From Holophagae bacterium (lineage in GTDB: Bacteria; Acidobacteriota; Holophagae; Acanthopleuribacterales; Acanthopleuribacteraceae), in assembly GCA_029263455.1 (NCBI GenBank), contig JAJCXM010000003.1, positions 248,001 to 312,000 on the forward strand: a stretch of DNA of 64,000 nt, given 5' to 3'. The translations under genes and the position numbers were made by a program. Under the pieces are notes generated by a model. It was not told the DNA's origin. It did not search any database and worked only from the letters and a program-made list of their open reading frames with translations. Of the stretch, positions 38,796 through 48,272 are shown one piece after another (position 1 is the first letter of the stretch; each line of letters begins with the position of its first letter).

Positions 38796-39290
38796 GTCTC
38801 CTCCAATCACCGCGCCGACAGCGCAAAAGTTTTAGTACTGAATTATGTAACACCATGATAGCAGCGAACCTGCACCTAATCCACAAAAGCATATGTGCAT
38901 CTTAGGTTTGGTAGACACCTTCGCAATTGAGCATTGACGCTTGGCGCAGGGTGCCGTGATTTTGGTCTGGTAGCGCATCGAGGGTCCGGCACCCGTAACA
39001 AACAAGATTCCTCAAAAAATCTGTCCGCCGCCAAAACAACATTTCCATGGCATAGCACGCAAGTAATCCCTGGACTCCCGTATACGCCGATGAATTTGTG
39101 CTTAAATTCGCTCAACAAATTGCATTTCCTGCAGCCCTTTCGCGGCCTTAATCCATCCATACTGCCCGTGATTTCAAAAAACTTTTATTGACCCAGCAAG
39201 CTAACCACAATCCATTGGCCTGTCTTACTTAGCGCCAAAATTAATGTAATCAATTCACACACTTTTATGATCATTCCCAAAAAATAATGT
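38796..39290. other. Gap upstream of the ilv promoter
   Basis: About 500 bp with no supported gene. Frames here lack SD sequences; one minus-strand frame has a CVLCH sequence resembling a haem site but no other cytochrome features. A+T-rich DNA at 39225-39290 leads up to the ilv promoter. The GYF_2 gene's own promoter should lie at the left end. No repeat or hairpin of note was found. Confidence 0.45.
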
Positions 39291-39319
39291 TTGACAGGCA
39301 CCCACCACTCCTGTAGCTT
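39291..39319 (+). promoter_or_regulatory. Predicted promoter of the ilv-leu operon
   Basis: TTGACA (39291-39296, perfect -35), 17-bp spacer, then TAGCTT (39314-39319) as a weak -10. Transcription would start near 39326, giving a leader of about 140 bases before the leader-peptide ATG and about 325 bases before ilvD. It is the best match between the upstream A+T-rich zone and the leader. Confidence 0.45.
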
Positions 39320-39466
39320 CGGGCCTCAATTCCAGAGGTTGAATCGGTTTCATACTATCGACCTCGGCGTTCATTAAATTATTTGAGGTTGATGTCGGGT
39401 TACCTAAACCCATGTCAACAAGGAGATTACGCAAATATCCGCACGGATACTGCGCCCACTAATACT

Positions 39467-39550
39467 ATGTTTAACGCTAGCCAACTCACTCTTATTATTG
39501 TGCTCGTCCTTATTATCCTCGTCATTACGAGGTTGGGGGCACTGGTGTAG
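39467..39550 (+). CDS. ilvL: ilv operon leader peptide (attenuator)
   Basis: A 27-residue frame rich in branched-chain codons. Codons 9-20 (39491-39526) are uninterrupted Leu, Ile, Ile, Val, Leu, Val, Leu, Ile, Ile, Leu, Val, Ile; further Leu/Val codons flank them. This is the hallmark of ilv attenuator peptides. A ribosome starved of any of the three charged tRNAs would stall in this run. The leader ATG has no SD of its own; a 16-codon frame (39412-39462) ends four bases before it and may couple translation. The next elements are the antiterminator and terminator. Confidence 0.85.
   Translation: MFNASQLTLIIVLVLIILVITRLGALV
39529..39540 (+). promoter_or_regulatory. Antiterminator strand of the ilv attenuator
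   Basis: GAGGTTGGGGGC, at the end of the leader-peptide frame, is complementary to GCCCCGAACCTC (39578-39589) with one mismatch. That second segment is the left arm of the terminator hairpin. Pairing here therefore excludes the terminator. A ribosome stalled in the codon run leaves this strand free (read-through), and a ribosome reaching the stop at 39548 covers it (termination). Confidence 0.75.
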
Positions 39551-39576
39551 TTAGACCACAAGCATTTTCGCTTAAG

Positions 39577-39612
39577 AGCCCCGAACCTCATACGAGATTC
39601 GGGGCTTTTTTT
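39577..39612 (+). terminator. Attenuator terminator before ilvD
   Basis: AGCCCCGAA (39577-39585) pairs with TTCGGGGCT (39598-39606). An inner CTC/GAG (39587-39589, 39594-39596) lengthens the stem, and a run of Ts follows at 39606-39612. This is a strong intrinsic terminator placed 38 bases before the ilvD start, where an operon attenuator is expected. Confidence 0.9.
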
Positions 39613-39650
39613 ATTTTCAGACCAATTTTTTTGAAATCAAGAGGAACCGC

Positions 39651-41291
39651 ATGACAACCAGACCTAGCCAAAAACTTCTAAGCGGCATTTCAAGAGCTCC
39701 TGCGCGCGCCATGCTCAAGGCAACGGGACTTACACAAGCCCAGCTGGATCGACCTCTGATCGGCATCGCCAATACCTGGATCGAAGTCACGCCCTGCAAT
39801 ATGCATCTCAGGGAGTTGGCCAAATACGTAAAAGCCGGGATTCGTCAAGCTGGTGGAACGCCTATCGAGTTCAATACCATCGCCGTCTCAGATGGCATCA
39901 CCATGGGGACTGAAGGTATGAAGGCTTCACTCATTTCTCGTGAAGTGATTGCCGACTCCATCGAACTCTGCGCCGGAGCACACGGTTTTGACGCCGTTAT
40001 CGCGCTTGTTGGTTGCGACAAAACCATTCCTGGCGCCATCTTGGGTCTGGCCCGACTGAATCTGCCCGCACTTGTTTTTTACGGCGGATCGATCATGGCT
40101 GGTAACTTTCGTGGTCTCGACGTCACGGTTCAAGATGTTTTTGAAGCTGTCGGAGCCTGCGGAGCTGGCAAGATGAGCGAAGCAGAACTTATCGAACTCG
40201 AAGAAAAGGCATGCCCAGGTGCTGGTGCTTGCGGCGGTCAATTCACTGCCAACACGATGGCTTCAGCCTGCGCGTTGATGGGCATCTCACCCATCCACCT
40301 GAATGAGATCCCTGCTCGTCATCCCGATAAAAACAAGGCGGCACGTGAACTTGGACCCATGATTATGGCGTTACTCCAAGAGAACATAGGTTTTCGTGAG
40401 TTTATTACACGGCCATCGCTCTTAAACGCGATCACCGGCGTCGCTGCCACGGGCGGCTCCACCAATGCCATTCTCCACTTGTTGGCGATTGCCAACGAGT
40501 CTGACGTTAAATTATCGCTCAAAGATTTTGACAAGATTTCAGCAAAGACACCTGTAATCGCGGACCTCAAGCCAGCCGGTCGCTTCACCGCCCCCGATTT
40601 TACGGAAGCAGGTGGCATCAGACTATTAGCTCAGCGGCTGTTCACCGAGCAACGGCTAGCAGACGTCGCAACCGTCTCTGGCCGAACGCTAAAACAAGAG
40701 TCCGATTTGGCTGCTGAAGCTCAAGACCAAACGGTGATTCTTTCATTCAATAACCCAATGAAGAGTCGCGGCGGATTTGCAGTGCTATTTGGAGCCTTGG
40801 CGCCCGACGGCTGCATCATTAAGCTGTGCGGACATGATCGTCAGCTTCACCGGGGCCCAGCACGTGTGTTCGACGATGAAGCGAATGCTTTCGCGGCGAT
40901 CCAAAACGGCGACATCCGTTCTGGCGATGTCCTAGTTATCCGTGGAGTAGGCCCCAAGGGCGGACCGGGCATGCCCGAAATGCTTGCCGTAACGGCAGCG
41001 CTTATAGGCGCGGGTTTAGGTGATTCGGTCGCTCTGATCACCGACGGCCGTTTCAGCGGAGCTACCCACGGATTCATGGTTGGGCACGTGGCACCCGAAT
41101 GCGCGGCCGATGGACCCATCGCCTATTTACAAGATGGCGATGATATCGCGATCGATGTAAACAACCGCCGTCTTGATGTCCACAACGATCTCAGGCACCG
41201 GCAAGCATCTGTAACCAATCAACCAAGAGGACGCGTGTATGCCAAATACGCTCAACTCGTCCAATGCGCGTCTCGTGGCGCAATAGTTTAA
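39651..41291 (+). CDS. ilvD: Dihydroxy-acid dehydratase
   Basis: This 546-residue enzyme dehydrates dihydroxyisovalerate and dihydroxymethylvalerate, a step shared by valine/leucine and isoleucine synthesis. Its iron-sulfur cysteines are in place: TPCN (C49), VGCDKT (C122) and PGAGACGG (C194). The [15 protein letters not shown] motif near 475 is typical. AAGAGGA precedes the ATG. It is the first structural gene after the attenuator; ilvC follows after 15 bp with AAGGAG. Confidence 0.97.
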   Translation: MTTRPSQKLLSGISRAPARAMLKATGLTQAQLDRPLIGIANTWIEVTPCNMHLRELAKYVKAGIRQAGGTPIEFNTIAVSDGITMGTEGMKASLISREVIADSIELCAGAHGFDAVIALVGCDKTIPGAILGLARLNLPALVFYGGSIMAGNFRGLDVTVQDVFEAVGACGAGKMSEAELIELEEKACPGAGACGGQFTANTMASACALMGISPIHLNEIPARHPDKNKAARELGPMIMALLQENIGFREFITRPSLLNAITGVAATGGSTNAILHLLAIANESDVKLSLKDFDKISAKTPVIADLKPAGRFTAPDFTEAGGIRLLAQRLFTEQRLADVATVSGRTLKQESDLAAEAQDQTVILSFNNPMKSRGGFAVLFGALAPDGCIIKLCGHDRQLHRGPARVFDDEANAFAAIQNGDIRSGDVLVIRGVGPKGGPGMPEMLAVTAALIGAGLGDSVALITDGRFSGATHGFMVGHVAPECAADGPIAYLQDGDDIAIDVNNRRLDVHNDLRHRQASVTNQPRGRVYAKYAQLVQCASRGAIV

Positions 41292-41306
41292 TCAAGGAGC
41301 AATTTC

Positions 41307-42317
41307 ATGACAAAAATGTACTGGCAAAATGATGTGGATCCGACCCTACTCCCGCAACTGAATGTCGCTATTATTGGCTACGGTAGTCAGGGTAGAGCCC
41401 ATGCGCTTAATCTTCGCGATTCTGGTGCTCGCGTTCAAGTTGGGCTCCGAGAAGGTGGAAAGAGTTGGAAGGCCGCTCAAAATGACGGTTTCGAACCCGT
41501 CACGCCAAAAGCAGCTGTCAAAGGCGCTGATATCGTGGCCATCCTGGTGCCCGATCTAGCTCAACCAGAACTCCTGAGTCTTGAAATTCTGCCCTTTGCG
41601 CAGTCCAACACATCCCTACTCTTCGCCCATGGTTTCAATATCCATTTCGAATTCGTCGATGTACCTAAGCATTTTGACGTCATGATGGTCGCACCCAAAG
41701 GACCAGGACAATTGGTTAGGCGGCAATTCGTGGAAGGACGCGGCGTGCCCAGCCTGTTTGCGATCCACCAAGATCACAGCGGTCGCGCCAAGGACAGGGC
41801 ACTCGCTTATGCCCACGGGATCGGTGGCACACGCGCCGGTGTCATTGAAACCAGCTTCGCCGAAGAAACCAACACAGACTTGTTTGGAGAACAAGCGGTC
41901 TTGTGCGGTGGCGTAACTGAATTAGTTACAGCCGGCTTTGAGACACTGGTCGATGCAGGTTATGCGGCCGAAGTTGCTTACTTCGAATGTCTACACGAGC
42001 TCAAGCTCATTGTCGACTTGCTTTATGAAGGCGGGCTCGAAAAGATGCACGAGACCATCAGCGACACCGCCAAATACGGGGACCTCACAAGAGGACCTCG
42101 TGTGGTTGACGAGAATGTCAGAGCGCGCATGAAGACCATCCTGAGTGAAATCGAAAGCGGCCAATTCGCACGTGAGTGGCAGGCCGAATACCAGGCTGGC
42201 GGCAATCACTACGATGAACTCATGCAAAAGGATCTGGCTCATCCAATAGAAGACGTTGGACGCAGTTTGCGATCTCAAATGAGTTGGCTCAAACAGCCCC
42301 AGGCGGCTCACACATGA
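41307..42317 (+). CDS. ilvC: Ketol-acid reductoisomerase, class I
   Basis: This 336-residue enzyme isomerises and reduces acetolactate and acetohydroxybutyrate with NAD(P)H. The nucleotide-binding GYGSQGRAHALNLRDSG motif is followed by GLREGGKSW, the loop that sets NADPH or NADH preference; this loop differs from the usual RxGSxSW form, so cofactor choice is uncertain. The active-site region FAHGFNIHF, MMVAPKGPG and the C-terminal FGEQAVLCGG with SDTAKYGDL are all conserved. The length is that of short class I enzymes. The stop overlaps the ilvG start (ATGA). Confidence 0.96.
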   Translation: MTKMYWQNDVDPTLLPQLNVAIIGYGSQGRAHALNLRDSGARVQVGLREGGKSWKAAQNDGFEPVTPKAAVKGADIVAILVPDLAQPELLSLEILPFAQSNTSLLFAHGFNIHFEFVDVPKHFDVMMVAPKGPGQLVRRQFVEGRGVPSLFAIHQDHSGRAKDRALAYAHGIGGTRAGVIETSFAEETNTDLFGEQAVLCGGVTELVTAGFETLVDAGYAAEVAYFECLHELKLIVDLLYEGGLEKMHETISDTAKYGDLTRGPRVVDENVRARMKTILSEIESGQFAREWQAEYQAGGNHYDELMQKDLAHPIEDVGRSLRSQMSWLKQPQAAHT

Positions 42318-43963
42318 ACGGCGCCGGCGTAATCGTTCAAGCCATCGCACGCGAAGGCGTAGACACCGTATTCGGATATCCAGGTGGCGCCATCATGCCC
42401 CTGTATGATGCGCTGATCGATGCGCCTTTTCGCCATGTCCTAACCCGCCACGAACAAGCTGCCGCACTGGCAGCTGACGCCTATGCACGCGCCCGTGGCG
42501 ACGTAGGCGTCTGTTTAGCCACATCTGGACCGGGTGCGACCAACCTCATCACAGGCATCGCTAATGCTTACCTAGACTCGGTACCCTTGGTCAGTATCAC
42601 CGGTCAAGTGGGTACCTCCGTCATGGGGACGGATGCTTTTCAAGAAGTGGATGTCTTTGGCCTGACCTTACCAGTGGTGAAGCACAGTTTCTTACCGCAA
42701 AACGGCGAGCAACTGACCTATGCCCTTGAACAGGCATTCGACATTGCCCGCGAAGGTCGGCCCGGGCCTGTGGTTATTGATGTGCCAAAGGATGTGATGC
42801 TTGCCGAGGCACCACCGCTAAGAGCCAAACAACAACCTCAACCAGAACAACGGATGGATAGTCAGTACATTGCTGATGCCAACGAGTACCTTAAATCTTG
42901 TCGGCGACCACTCATTTATGCCGGAGGTGGCGTGGCTATGGCCAACGCCATCGACGCATTTCGTGACTTCGTGGCACGTACCCAAATCCCCGTGGTGACG
43001 ACGCTCAAGGGCATTGGTAACCTTGCCAGCGATCATGCTTTGTGCCTCGGCATGCTAGGTATGCATGGACTAAGATCAGCAAATCTCGCCGTTCAAGAAT
43101 GTGATTTGTTGATCGTCATCGGTGCTCGCTTCGACGATCGGGCAACCGGAAAACTAGCCGAATTTGCGCCCAAAGCTAAGGTCATCCACTGCGATGTTGA
43201 TCCGGCTGAACTGGGTAAGTTAAGGGCACCAACCGTGTCTTTATGCGGCTCTCTAGCACAAACACTCAACGCACTCCGGCTAGACACGATCAATCCCCAT
43301 TGGTCAAAACGCTGTCTCAAAAGACGCCAACAACTCACGGACAAAGGCTACCCCCGTACAACCGATATCTATGCGCCTCGCCTACTTAACGCACTCAGTG
43401 GCGCGCTTGACAAAGACGTTCCCGTTACTTGCGATGTGGGCCAACATCAGATGTGGGTCGCTCAACATATGGTGTTTCATCACCCCAAATTCCATTTGAG
43501 TAGTGGCGGTCTTGGCACAATGGGATTTGGGCTACCTGCCGCTATCGGTACTGCCTTTGCTAATCCTGGGAAACCGGTTGTGTGCGTTACGGGTGACGGC
43601 TCGTTAATGATGAATATCCAAGAGCTAACCACCATCGCACGCGAGAAACTGCCCATCAAGATTCTCTTGTTCGACAACAGCAGTCTTGGCCTGGTGCGGC
43701 AGTGGCAAGAGCTCTTCTTCGACAAGCGTTTCAGTCAAATTGACCTGTCAGATAATCCCGATTTCGCCAATCTTGCCCGGGCATTTGGCCTCCCGGCTAT
43801 GAGTTTCCACCTCGCCGCCCACGAACCTCAGATTATCGAGGCTATCACCCAGTCGGGCGGACCACTCTTTGTGCATGTCCACATAAACCCACATACCAAA
43901 GTATGGCCGCTCGTCCCGCCGGGCAAACCCAATCACGAAATGATGGAAGGAGCTTCACGATGA
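42314..43963 (+). CDS. ilvG: Acetolactate synthase large subunit
   Basis: A 549-residue ThDP enzyme making acetolactate from pyruvate, or acetohydroxybutyrate from pyruvate and 2-ketobutyrate. Conserved parts: FGYPGGAIMPLYDAL, the catalytic Glu in RHEQAAALAADAYARA, and the ThDP/metal motif GDGSLMMNIQELTTI ending in LLFDN. The start is the ATG at 42314 (MNGAGVIVQAI), giving the normal N-terminus and a four-base ATGA overlap with ilvC; the upstream TTG at 42284 is not needed. It is most like IlvG of the IlvGM (AHAS II) type, since the small subunit that follows is IlvM-like. Confidence 0.95.
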   Translation: MNGAGVIVQAIAREGVDTVFGYPGGAIMPLYDALIDAPFRHVLTRHEQAAALAADAYARARGDVGVCLATSGPGATNLITGIANAYLDSVPLVSITGQVGTSVMGTDAFQEVDVFGLTLPVVKHSFLPQNGEQLTYALEQAFDIAREGRPGPVVIDVPKDVMLAEAPPLRAKQQPQPEQRMDSQYIADANEYLKSCRRPLIYAGGGVAMANAIDAFRDFVARTQIPVVTTLKGIGNLASDHALCLGMLGMHGLRSANLAVQECDLLIVIGARFDDRATGKLAEFAPKAKVIHCDVDPAELGKLRAPTVSLCGSLAQTLNALRLDTINPHWSKRCLKRRQQLTDKGYPRTTDIYAPRLLNALSGALDKDVPVTCDVGQHQMWVAQHMVFHHPKFHLSSGGLGTMGFGLPAAIGTAFANPGKPVVCVTGDGSLMMNIQELTTIAREKLPIKILLFDNSSLGLVRQWQELFFDKRFSQIDLSDNPDFANLARAFGLPAMSFHLAAHEPQIIEAITQSGGPLFVHVHINPHTKVWPLVPPGKPNHEMMEGASR

Positions 43964-44217
43964 ATATGACTCTTAATCTCTCAACCAATAATGGCTATGG
44001 GGCTCTCGAACGCATTCTCGCCGTCGTCCGCTACCGAGGCTATCAGCTCTTAAACGTACAGGCTGATTCCAGCGACACCAAAAACATGGCGGTCGCAATG
44101 ACTGTTTCCCACCCCAGTGGAAACGAGCATTTACTTCATCATCTGCGCAAGCTTCGCGACGTCCAAAGCGCAGAAATGAAAGCCGCTCCCCCAATTCGTA
44201 TCAAGGAGGCCTCCTAA
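43960..44217 (+). CDS. ilvM: Acetolactate synthase small (IlvM-like) subunit
   Basis: This 85-residue ACT-domain protein is the short regulatory subunit type (IlvM), not the ~160-residue IlvN/IlvH. The core LERILAVVRYRGYQLLNVQ...AVAMTVSH is typical of IlvM. It starts at ATG 43960, overlapping the ilvG stop (ATGA), and its stop overlaps the leuA start (TAATG). In enterobacteria the IlvGM enzyme is valine-insensitive; whether that holds here is unknown. Confidence 0.88.
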   Translation: MNMTLNLSTNNGYGALERILAVVRYRGYQLLNVQADSSDTKNMAVAMTVSHPSGNEHLLHHLRKLRDVQSAEMKAAPPIRIKEAS

Positions 44218-45764
44218 TGAATTCATCTATGGTCACCATATTTGACACCACCCTTCGCGATGGCGAACAATCGCCTGGCGCCTCCATGACCGTTGAAGAG
44301 AAGGTAGCCATTGCACGCGCGCTCGAAGATCTGGGGGTGAACGTTATTGAAGCCGGTTTTCCAATCGCTTCCGATGGCGACTTCGAAGCAGTCCGTCGTG
44401 TCGCCGCCCACGTCAAAACCTGTACCGTGGCCGCCTTAGCCCGTTGCCACGAGAAAGACATTGAACGCGCCTTGCAAGCGTTGGCACCAGCCAAGAACCC
44501 GCGCCTTCACGTCTTCTTAGCAACCAGCCCCATTCATCGAGAACACAAACTCAAAATGAGCCGAAATGAAGTCATTGATCGTATCGGCCACGCGGTGCGC
44601 CTCGCTTATAGCTACTGTGATGATGTGGAGTTCTCTGCGGAAGACGCTGCCCGAACTGAACCCGACTTCCTCGTGCAAGTCGCACACACCGCCTTAGAGG
44701 CAGGCGCCCGGACCTTCAATGTTCCCGACACAGTAGGCTACACAACGCCTGATCAGTTTGGAGACTTGGTTTGTAGGCTTATCGCCGAAACGCCTGCTTT
44801 CGCTCAAGCCGTCTTAAGCGTGCACTGTCACAATGATTTGGGTTTGGCAGTTGCCAATAGTCTCGCCGCCGTTCAGGCTGGTGCACGACAAGTGGAATGC
44901 ACCATCAATGGAATTGGTGAGCGGGCTGGAAACTGCGCGCTCGAAGAAATAGTGATGGCGTTAAAGACACGCCATGATCTATTCCACCTAGACACGTCGA
45001 TCCACACGCCAAAGATATTTGCTACCAGTCAGTTAGTTTCGCGCATCACTGGATTACACGTTCAACGCAACAAAGCGATTGTGGGTCAAAATGCCTTTGC
45101 CCATGAAGCTGGAATCCATCAACACGGCGTGCTGCAATGCCAAGAAACTTACGAGATCATGAAGCCCGAAGACGTCGGCGTGCAAGGTAACCAACTGGTA
45201 TTGGGAAAACATAGTGGTCGACACGCTTTCCGAAAGTGGCTTGATGACCGCGGTTTTGAACTCACTGATGAACGCTTTGAGCAAGCGTTCAAAAGGTTCA
45301 AAACACTAGCGGATAAGAAGAAGAACCTATTTGAAGCAGACCTCATCGCCTTAGTTGAGGGTGAACTACAAACAGCCGATGGTCCTTGGACAATCGTATC
45401 TGCCCACACGAGTGCGGGTACAGGTGTTACGCCTTCCGCATCCGTCTGTTTGGTGGATGAATCCGGCGTTCAAGTGGAAGAAGCAGCATGCGGTGACGGT
45501 CCCATCGACGCACTTTTTAAGGCCATTGAACGCGCCACAGGCGTTCGCGCCCTACTCAAATCTTACGAGATACGTAGTGTCAGTGGAGGGCGTGACGCCC
45601 AAGGCGAAGTTGCCGTGGAGGTCGAATGCCAGGGCCGCATTCATCGTGGTCGTGCCTACTCCACCGACATCGTTGAAGGCAGCGGCCAAGCACTCCTACA
45701 TGTCATAAACCGTGTCTTACGGGCCGCCGACCAACAGGCGGCGGTAGCCACAGGCCAGGTGTAA
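44217..45764 (+). CDS. leuA: 2-isopropylmalate synthase
   Basis: This 515-residue enzyme condenses acetyl-CoA with 2-ketoisovalerate, the first committed step to leucine. Features: FDTTLRDGEQSPGASM at the start, the HxH metal site in SVHCHNDLGLAVANS, NGIGERAGNCALEE, and a C-terminal ~140-residue LeuA dimer (allosteric) domain, so leucine feedback is likely. A very strong SD (AAGGAGG) lies just before its ATG. The stop is followed three bases later by cimA. Confidence 0.96.
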   Translation: MNSSMVTIFDTTLRDGEQSPGASMTVEEKVAIARALEDLGVNVIEAGFPIASDGDFEAVRRVAAHVKTCTVAALARCHEKDIERALQALAPAKNPRLHVFLATSPIHREHKLKMSRNEVIDRIGHAVRLAYSYCDDVEFSAEDAARTEPDFLVQVAHTALEAGARTFNVPDTVGYTTPDQFGDLVCRLIAETPAFAQAVLSVHCHNDLGLAVANSLAAVQAGARQVECTINGIGERAGNCALEEIVMALKTRHDLFHLDTSIHTPKIFATSQLVSRITGLHVQRNKAIVGQNAFAHEAGIHQHGVLQCQETYEIMKPEDVGVQGNQLVLGKHSGRHAFRKWLDDRGFELTDERFEQAFKRFKTLADKKKNLFEADLIALVEGELQTADGPWTIVSAHTSAGTGVTPSASVCLVDESGVQVEEAACGDGPIDALFKAIERATGVRALLKSYEIRSVSGGRDAQGEVAVEVECQGRIHRGRAYSTDIVEGSGQALLHVINRVLRAADQQAAVATGQV

Positions 45765-45767
45765 AAC

Positions 45768-47345
45768 ATGGAATTGAAACTCTACGACACAACACTGCGG
45801 GACGGCGCCCAAGGTCTTGGTGTGAACTTCTCTTTGGAAGACAAGCTACGCGTTACTTCCATGCTAGCCGATTTCGGTATCCCCTATATCGAAGGAGGCT
45901 GGCCGGGATCTAACCCGAAAGATAGCAACTATTTCCAGAGAGTAAAGCAGTTGTCGCTGGGGAAAACTAAGGTGGTTGCTTTTGGCAGCACCCGTCGTGC
46001 CGATCGAGATGTTAACAAGGATCGTCAATTGATGACTCTACTTGAAGCCGACACCGAAACCGTCGCTCTCGTTGGCAAGAGCTGGGATTTACATGTGGAA
46101 CACGTGCTCGAGACAGACCTAGACCAGAACCTGGAAATGGTGTGGGACAGCGTTCGTTTTATGAAGAAGCGCGGAAAAGAAGTCGTATTCGATGCAGAAC
46201 ATTTCTTCGACGGTTATAAGGGCAACCCCGACTACGCGCTCCGCGTGCTGCAAGCGGCAGAGGATGCAGGTGCAGATTGGCTCGTTCTGTGTGATACCAA
46301 TGGCGGTTGTCTACCTAACGAAATTCGGCAAATGGTGTGTGCCGTGCGCGACTTGTCCACGACGCCATTGGGCGTGCATACACACAACGACAGTGAACTA
46401 GCCGTCGCAAATGCGCTTGTCGCCTTTCAAGCTGGTGCTCTCATGATCCAGGGCACTATAAACGGATATGGAGAGCGCTGCGGTAATGCCAACTTGGTTA
46501 GTCTCATTCCAACCTTGCAACTGAAGCTTCAGGTCAACTGCGTTGCCGATGATAAGCTACCGAAACTAACGAATTTGGCCCATGCAATCAGTGAAATCGC
46601 CAACCTAAAACCGCAAATCCACGCGGCCTTCGTCGGTGATGGCGCATTTGCCCACAAAGGTGGCATCCATGTCTCTGCCGTGCAAAAACTGCCCGCCAGT
46701 TATGAACACATCAACCCAGATCTGGTCGGTAACCATCGTCGCGTCTCCGTTTCTGAATTGTCGGGTCGCGGTAACATCCGCCATTTGATTGCAGACCAGC
46801 CATGTAATAGCCACGAATTGTTGAAGCGCATAAAGGAACTAGAATCTAAGGGTTATCACTATGAGGCTGCGGACGCGAGCTTGCGTCTATTGGCAGACCG
46901 CATGGGCGGTACTTTCAATGAACCTTTCAGGCTCGACCAAGTTCGTGTCTATTCCGAACGCAGCCAGGAAATTTCGGAATCACAAGCTGTTGTCAAAGTG
47001 ATGGCCGGAAAAAGGCTTCTGCACACCGCAGCTTCAGGAATCGGACCAGTGCACGCGCTTGACGCCGCATTTCGCAAGGCCCTGCTCGACGAATTCCCCC
47101 AACTCAAAGATATGCGATTACTGGACTACAAAGTTCGAATTCTGGATCCCGAGAATGCGACTCGAGCCGTTACACGCGTCCTCATTGAGGCTGGCAACGA
47201 AACGCAACGCTGGTGCACGGTCGGTTGTGGACCCAATATTATTGACGCAAGCGGTGAAGCACTCATTGAAAGCTTCGTCTATTACATTAAATACATTAAA
47301 CAAAACACGACACAAGGAGCTCAACATGTCTCTCACGCCAGTTAA
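45768..47345 (+). CDS. cimA: Citramalate synthase
   Basis: This 525-residue LeuA relative condenses pyruvate with acetyl-CoA to (R)-citramalate, the entry to isoleucine without threonine. The start DTTLRDGAQGLGVNFSLEDKL and IEGGWPGSNPKDSNYF are the TIGR00977-type CimA signature. The metal site is THNDSELAVANAL, and a C-terminal LeuA-dimer-like domain suggests isoleucine feedback. It lies in the place of ilvA in ilvGMEDA-like operons. It overlaps ilvE by 20 bp. Confidence 0.93.
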   Translation: MELKLYDTTLRDGAQGLGVNFSLEDKLRVTSMLADFGIPYIEGGWPGSNPKDSNYFQRVKQLSLGKTKVVAFGSTRRADRDVNKDRQLMTLLEADTETVALVGKSWDLHVEHVLETDLDQNLEMVWDSVRFMKKRGKEVVFDAEHFFDGYKGNPDYALRVLQAAEDAGADWLVLCDTNGGCLPNEIRQMVCAVRDLSTTPLGVHTHNDSELAVANALVAFQAGALMIQGTINGYGERCGNANLVSLIPTLQLKLQVNCVADDKLPKLTNLAHAISEIANLKPQIHAAFVGDGAFAHKGGIHVSAVQKLPASYEHINPDLVGNHRRVSVSELSGRGNIRHLIADQPCNSHELLKRIKELESKGYHYEAADASLRLLADRMGGTFNEPFRLDQVRVYSERSQEISESQAVVKVMAGKRLLHTAASGIGPVHALDAAFRKALLDEFPQLKDMRLLDYKVRILDPENATRAVTRVLIEAGNETQRWCTVGCGPNIIDASGEALIESFVYYIKYIKQNTTQGAQHVSHAS

Positions 47346-48270
47346 CTTTATTTGGCATAACGGAAACTGGATCCCATGGCAAGACGCACAAGTGCATGTG
47401 CTCTCTCATGCGCTCCACTACGGAACCTCCGTTTTCGAAGGAATTCGAGCATATGAAACCCCACTAGGCGTGGCTATTTTTAGACTGGACGACCACATCA
47501 AGCGATTGTTCGAGTCCGCGCATATTTACGGATTCGACGTACAGGTCGACCACCAAGAAATAATGGACGCTTGCAAAGACGCGGTCACCAAAAATGACCT
47601 AAAGTCTGCCTATATTCGTCCGATCATTTTTTACGGATATGGAGGGATGGGTTTGTTGCCACCGGCCGATGCAAAGGCTGAAGTTTACGTGGCAGCATTC
47701 CCTTGGGGCGCCTATCTCGGGGCTGACAGCCTAAAACAAGGCGTCGATGCCGGTGTATCCTCTTGGCGAAGACCCGCACCAGGAACCATTCCAACCTCCG
47801 CCAAAGCGGGCGGTCATTATCTTTCGTCACGCTTGATTGCCAGCGAAGCCAAACGCCTCGGCTACCACGAAGGCATCGCGCTAGATGCGGCTGGTTACTT
47901 GAGCGAAGGACCAGGTGAAAACTTGTTCCTAGTTCGCGACAACGTTCTCTACACACCTTCACCTGCTCATGCCCTGCTGCCTGGACTGACGCGCGATACG
48001 TTGATGACCCTTGCGCGGCAAGCCAGCTTCGAAGTTCGCGAACAATCAATCCCACGGGAGTTTCTCTACTTAGCAGACGAGCTCTTCTTCACCGGCACAG
48101 CGGCCGAGGTTGTCCCTATTCGCTCCATCGATGGAAAACGGGTCGGGTCGGGTGAACCCGGTCCCGTCACGCGTCAACTACAAGATCTGTTTTTTGGTCT
48201 TTTCAACGGAAGAACCGTCGACCAATGGGGCTGGATGGACTATGTCACACACAATTCGGAGGTTTCCTGA
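47326..48270 (+). CDS. ilvE: Branched-chain amino acid aminotransferase
   Basis: A 314-residue class IV PLP aminotransferase that performs the last step of valine, leucine and isoleucine synthesis. [18 protein letters not shown] is at the start, the PLP lysine lies in [12 protein letters not shown], and [16 protein letters not shown] is the canonical family motif. The start is ATG 47326 with AAGGAG before it, inside the end of cimA; longer readings starting at 47059 are not supported. leuC follows two bases after the stop. Confidence 0.95.
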   Translation: MSLTPVNFIWHNGNWIPWQDAQVHVLSHALHYGTSVFEGIRAYETPLGVAIFRLDDHIKRLFESAHIYGFDVQVDHQEIMDACKDAVTKNDLKSAYIRPIIFYGYGGMGLLPPADAKAEVYVAAFPWGAYLGADSLKQGVDAGVSSWRRPAPGTIPTSAKAGGHYLSSRLIASEAKRLGYHEGIALDAAGYLSEGPGENLFLVRDNVLYTPSPAHALLPGLTRDTLMTLARQASFEVREQSIPREFLYLADELFFTGTAAEVVPIRSIDGKRVGSGEPGPVTRQLQDLFFGLFNGRTVDQWGWMDYVTHNSEVS

Positions 48271-48272
48271 AC

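Noticed and set aside
38876-39160. Minus-strand frame of 94 codons with CVLCH (haem-like CxxCH) and further Cys residues
   Set aside because: No SD sequence, no signal peptide and no other cytochrome c features; composition looks like non-coding DNA.
47624-48055. Antisense frame of 143 codons inside ilvE
   Set aside because: Arg-rich mirror of a highly conserved gene; no SD and no sensible composition.
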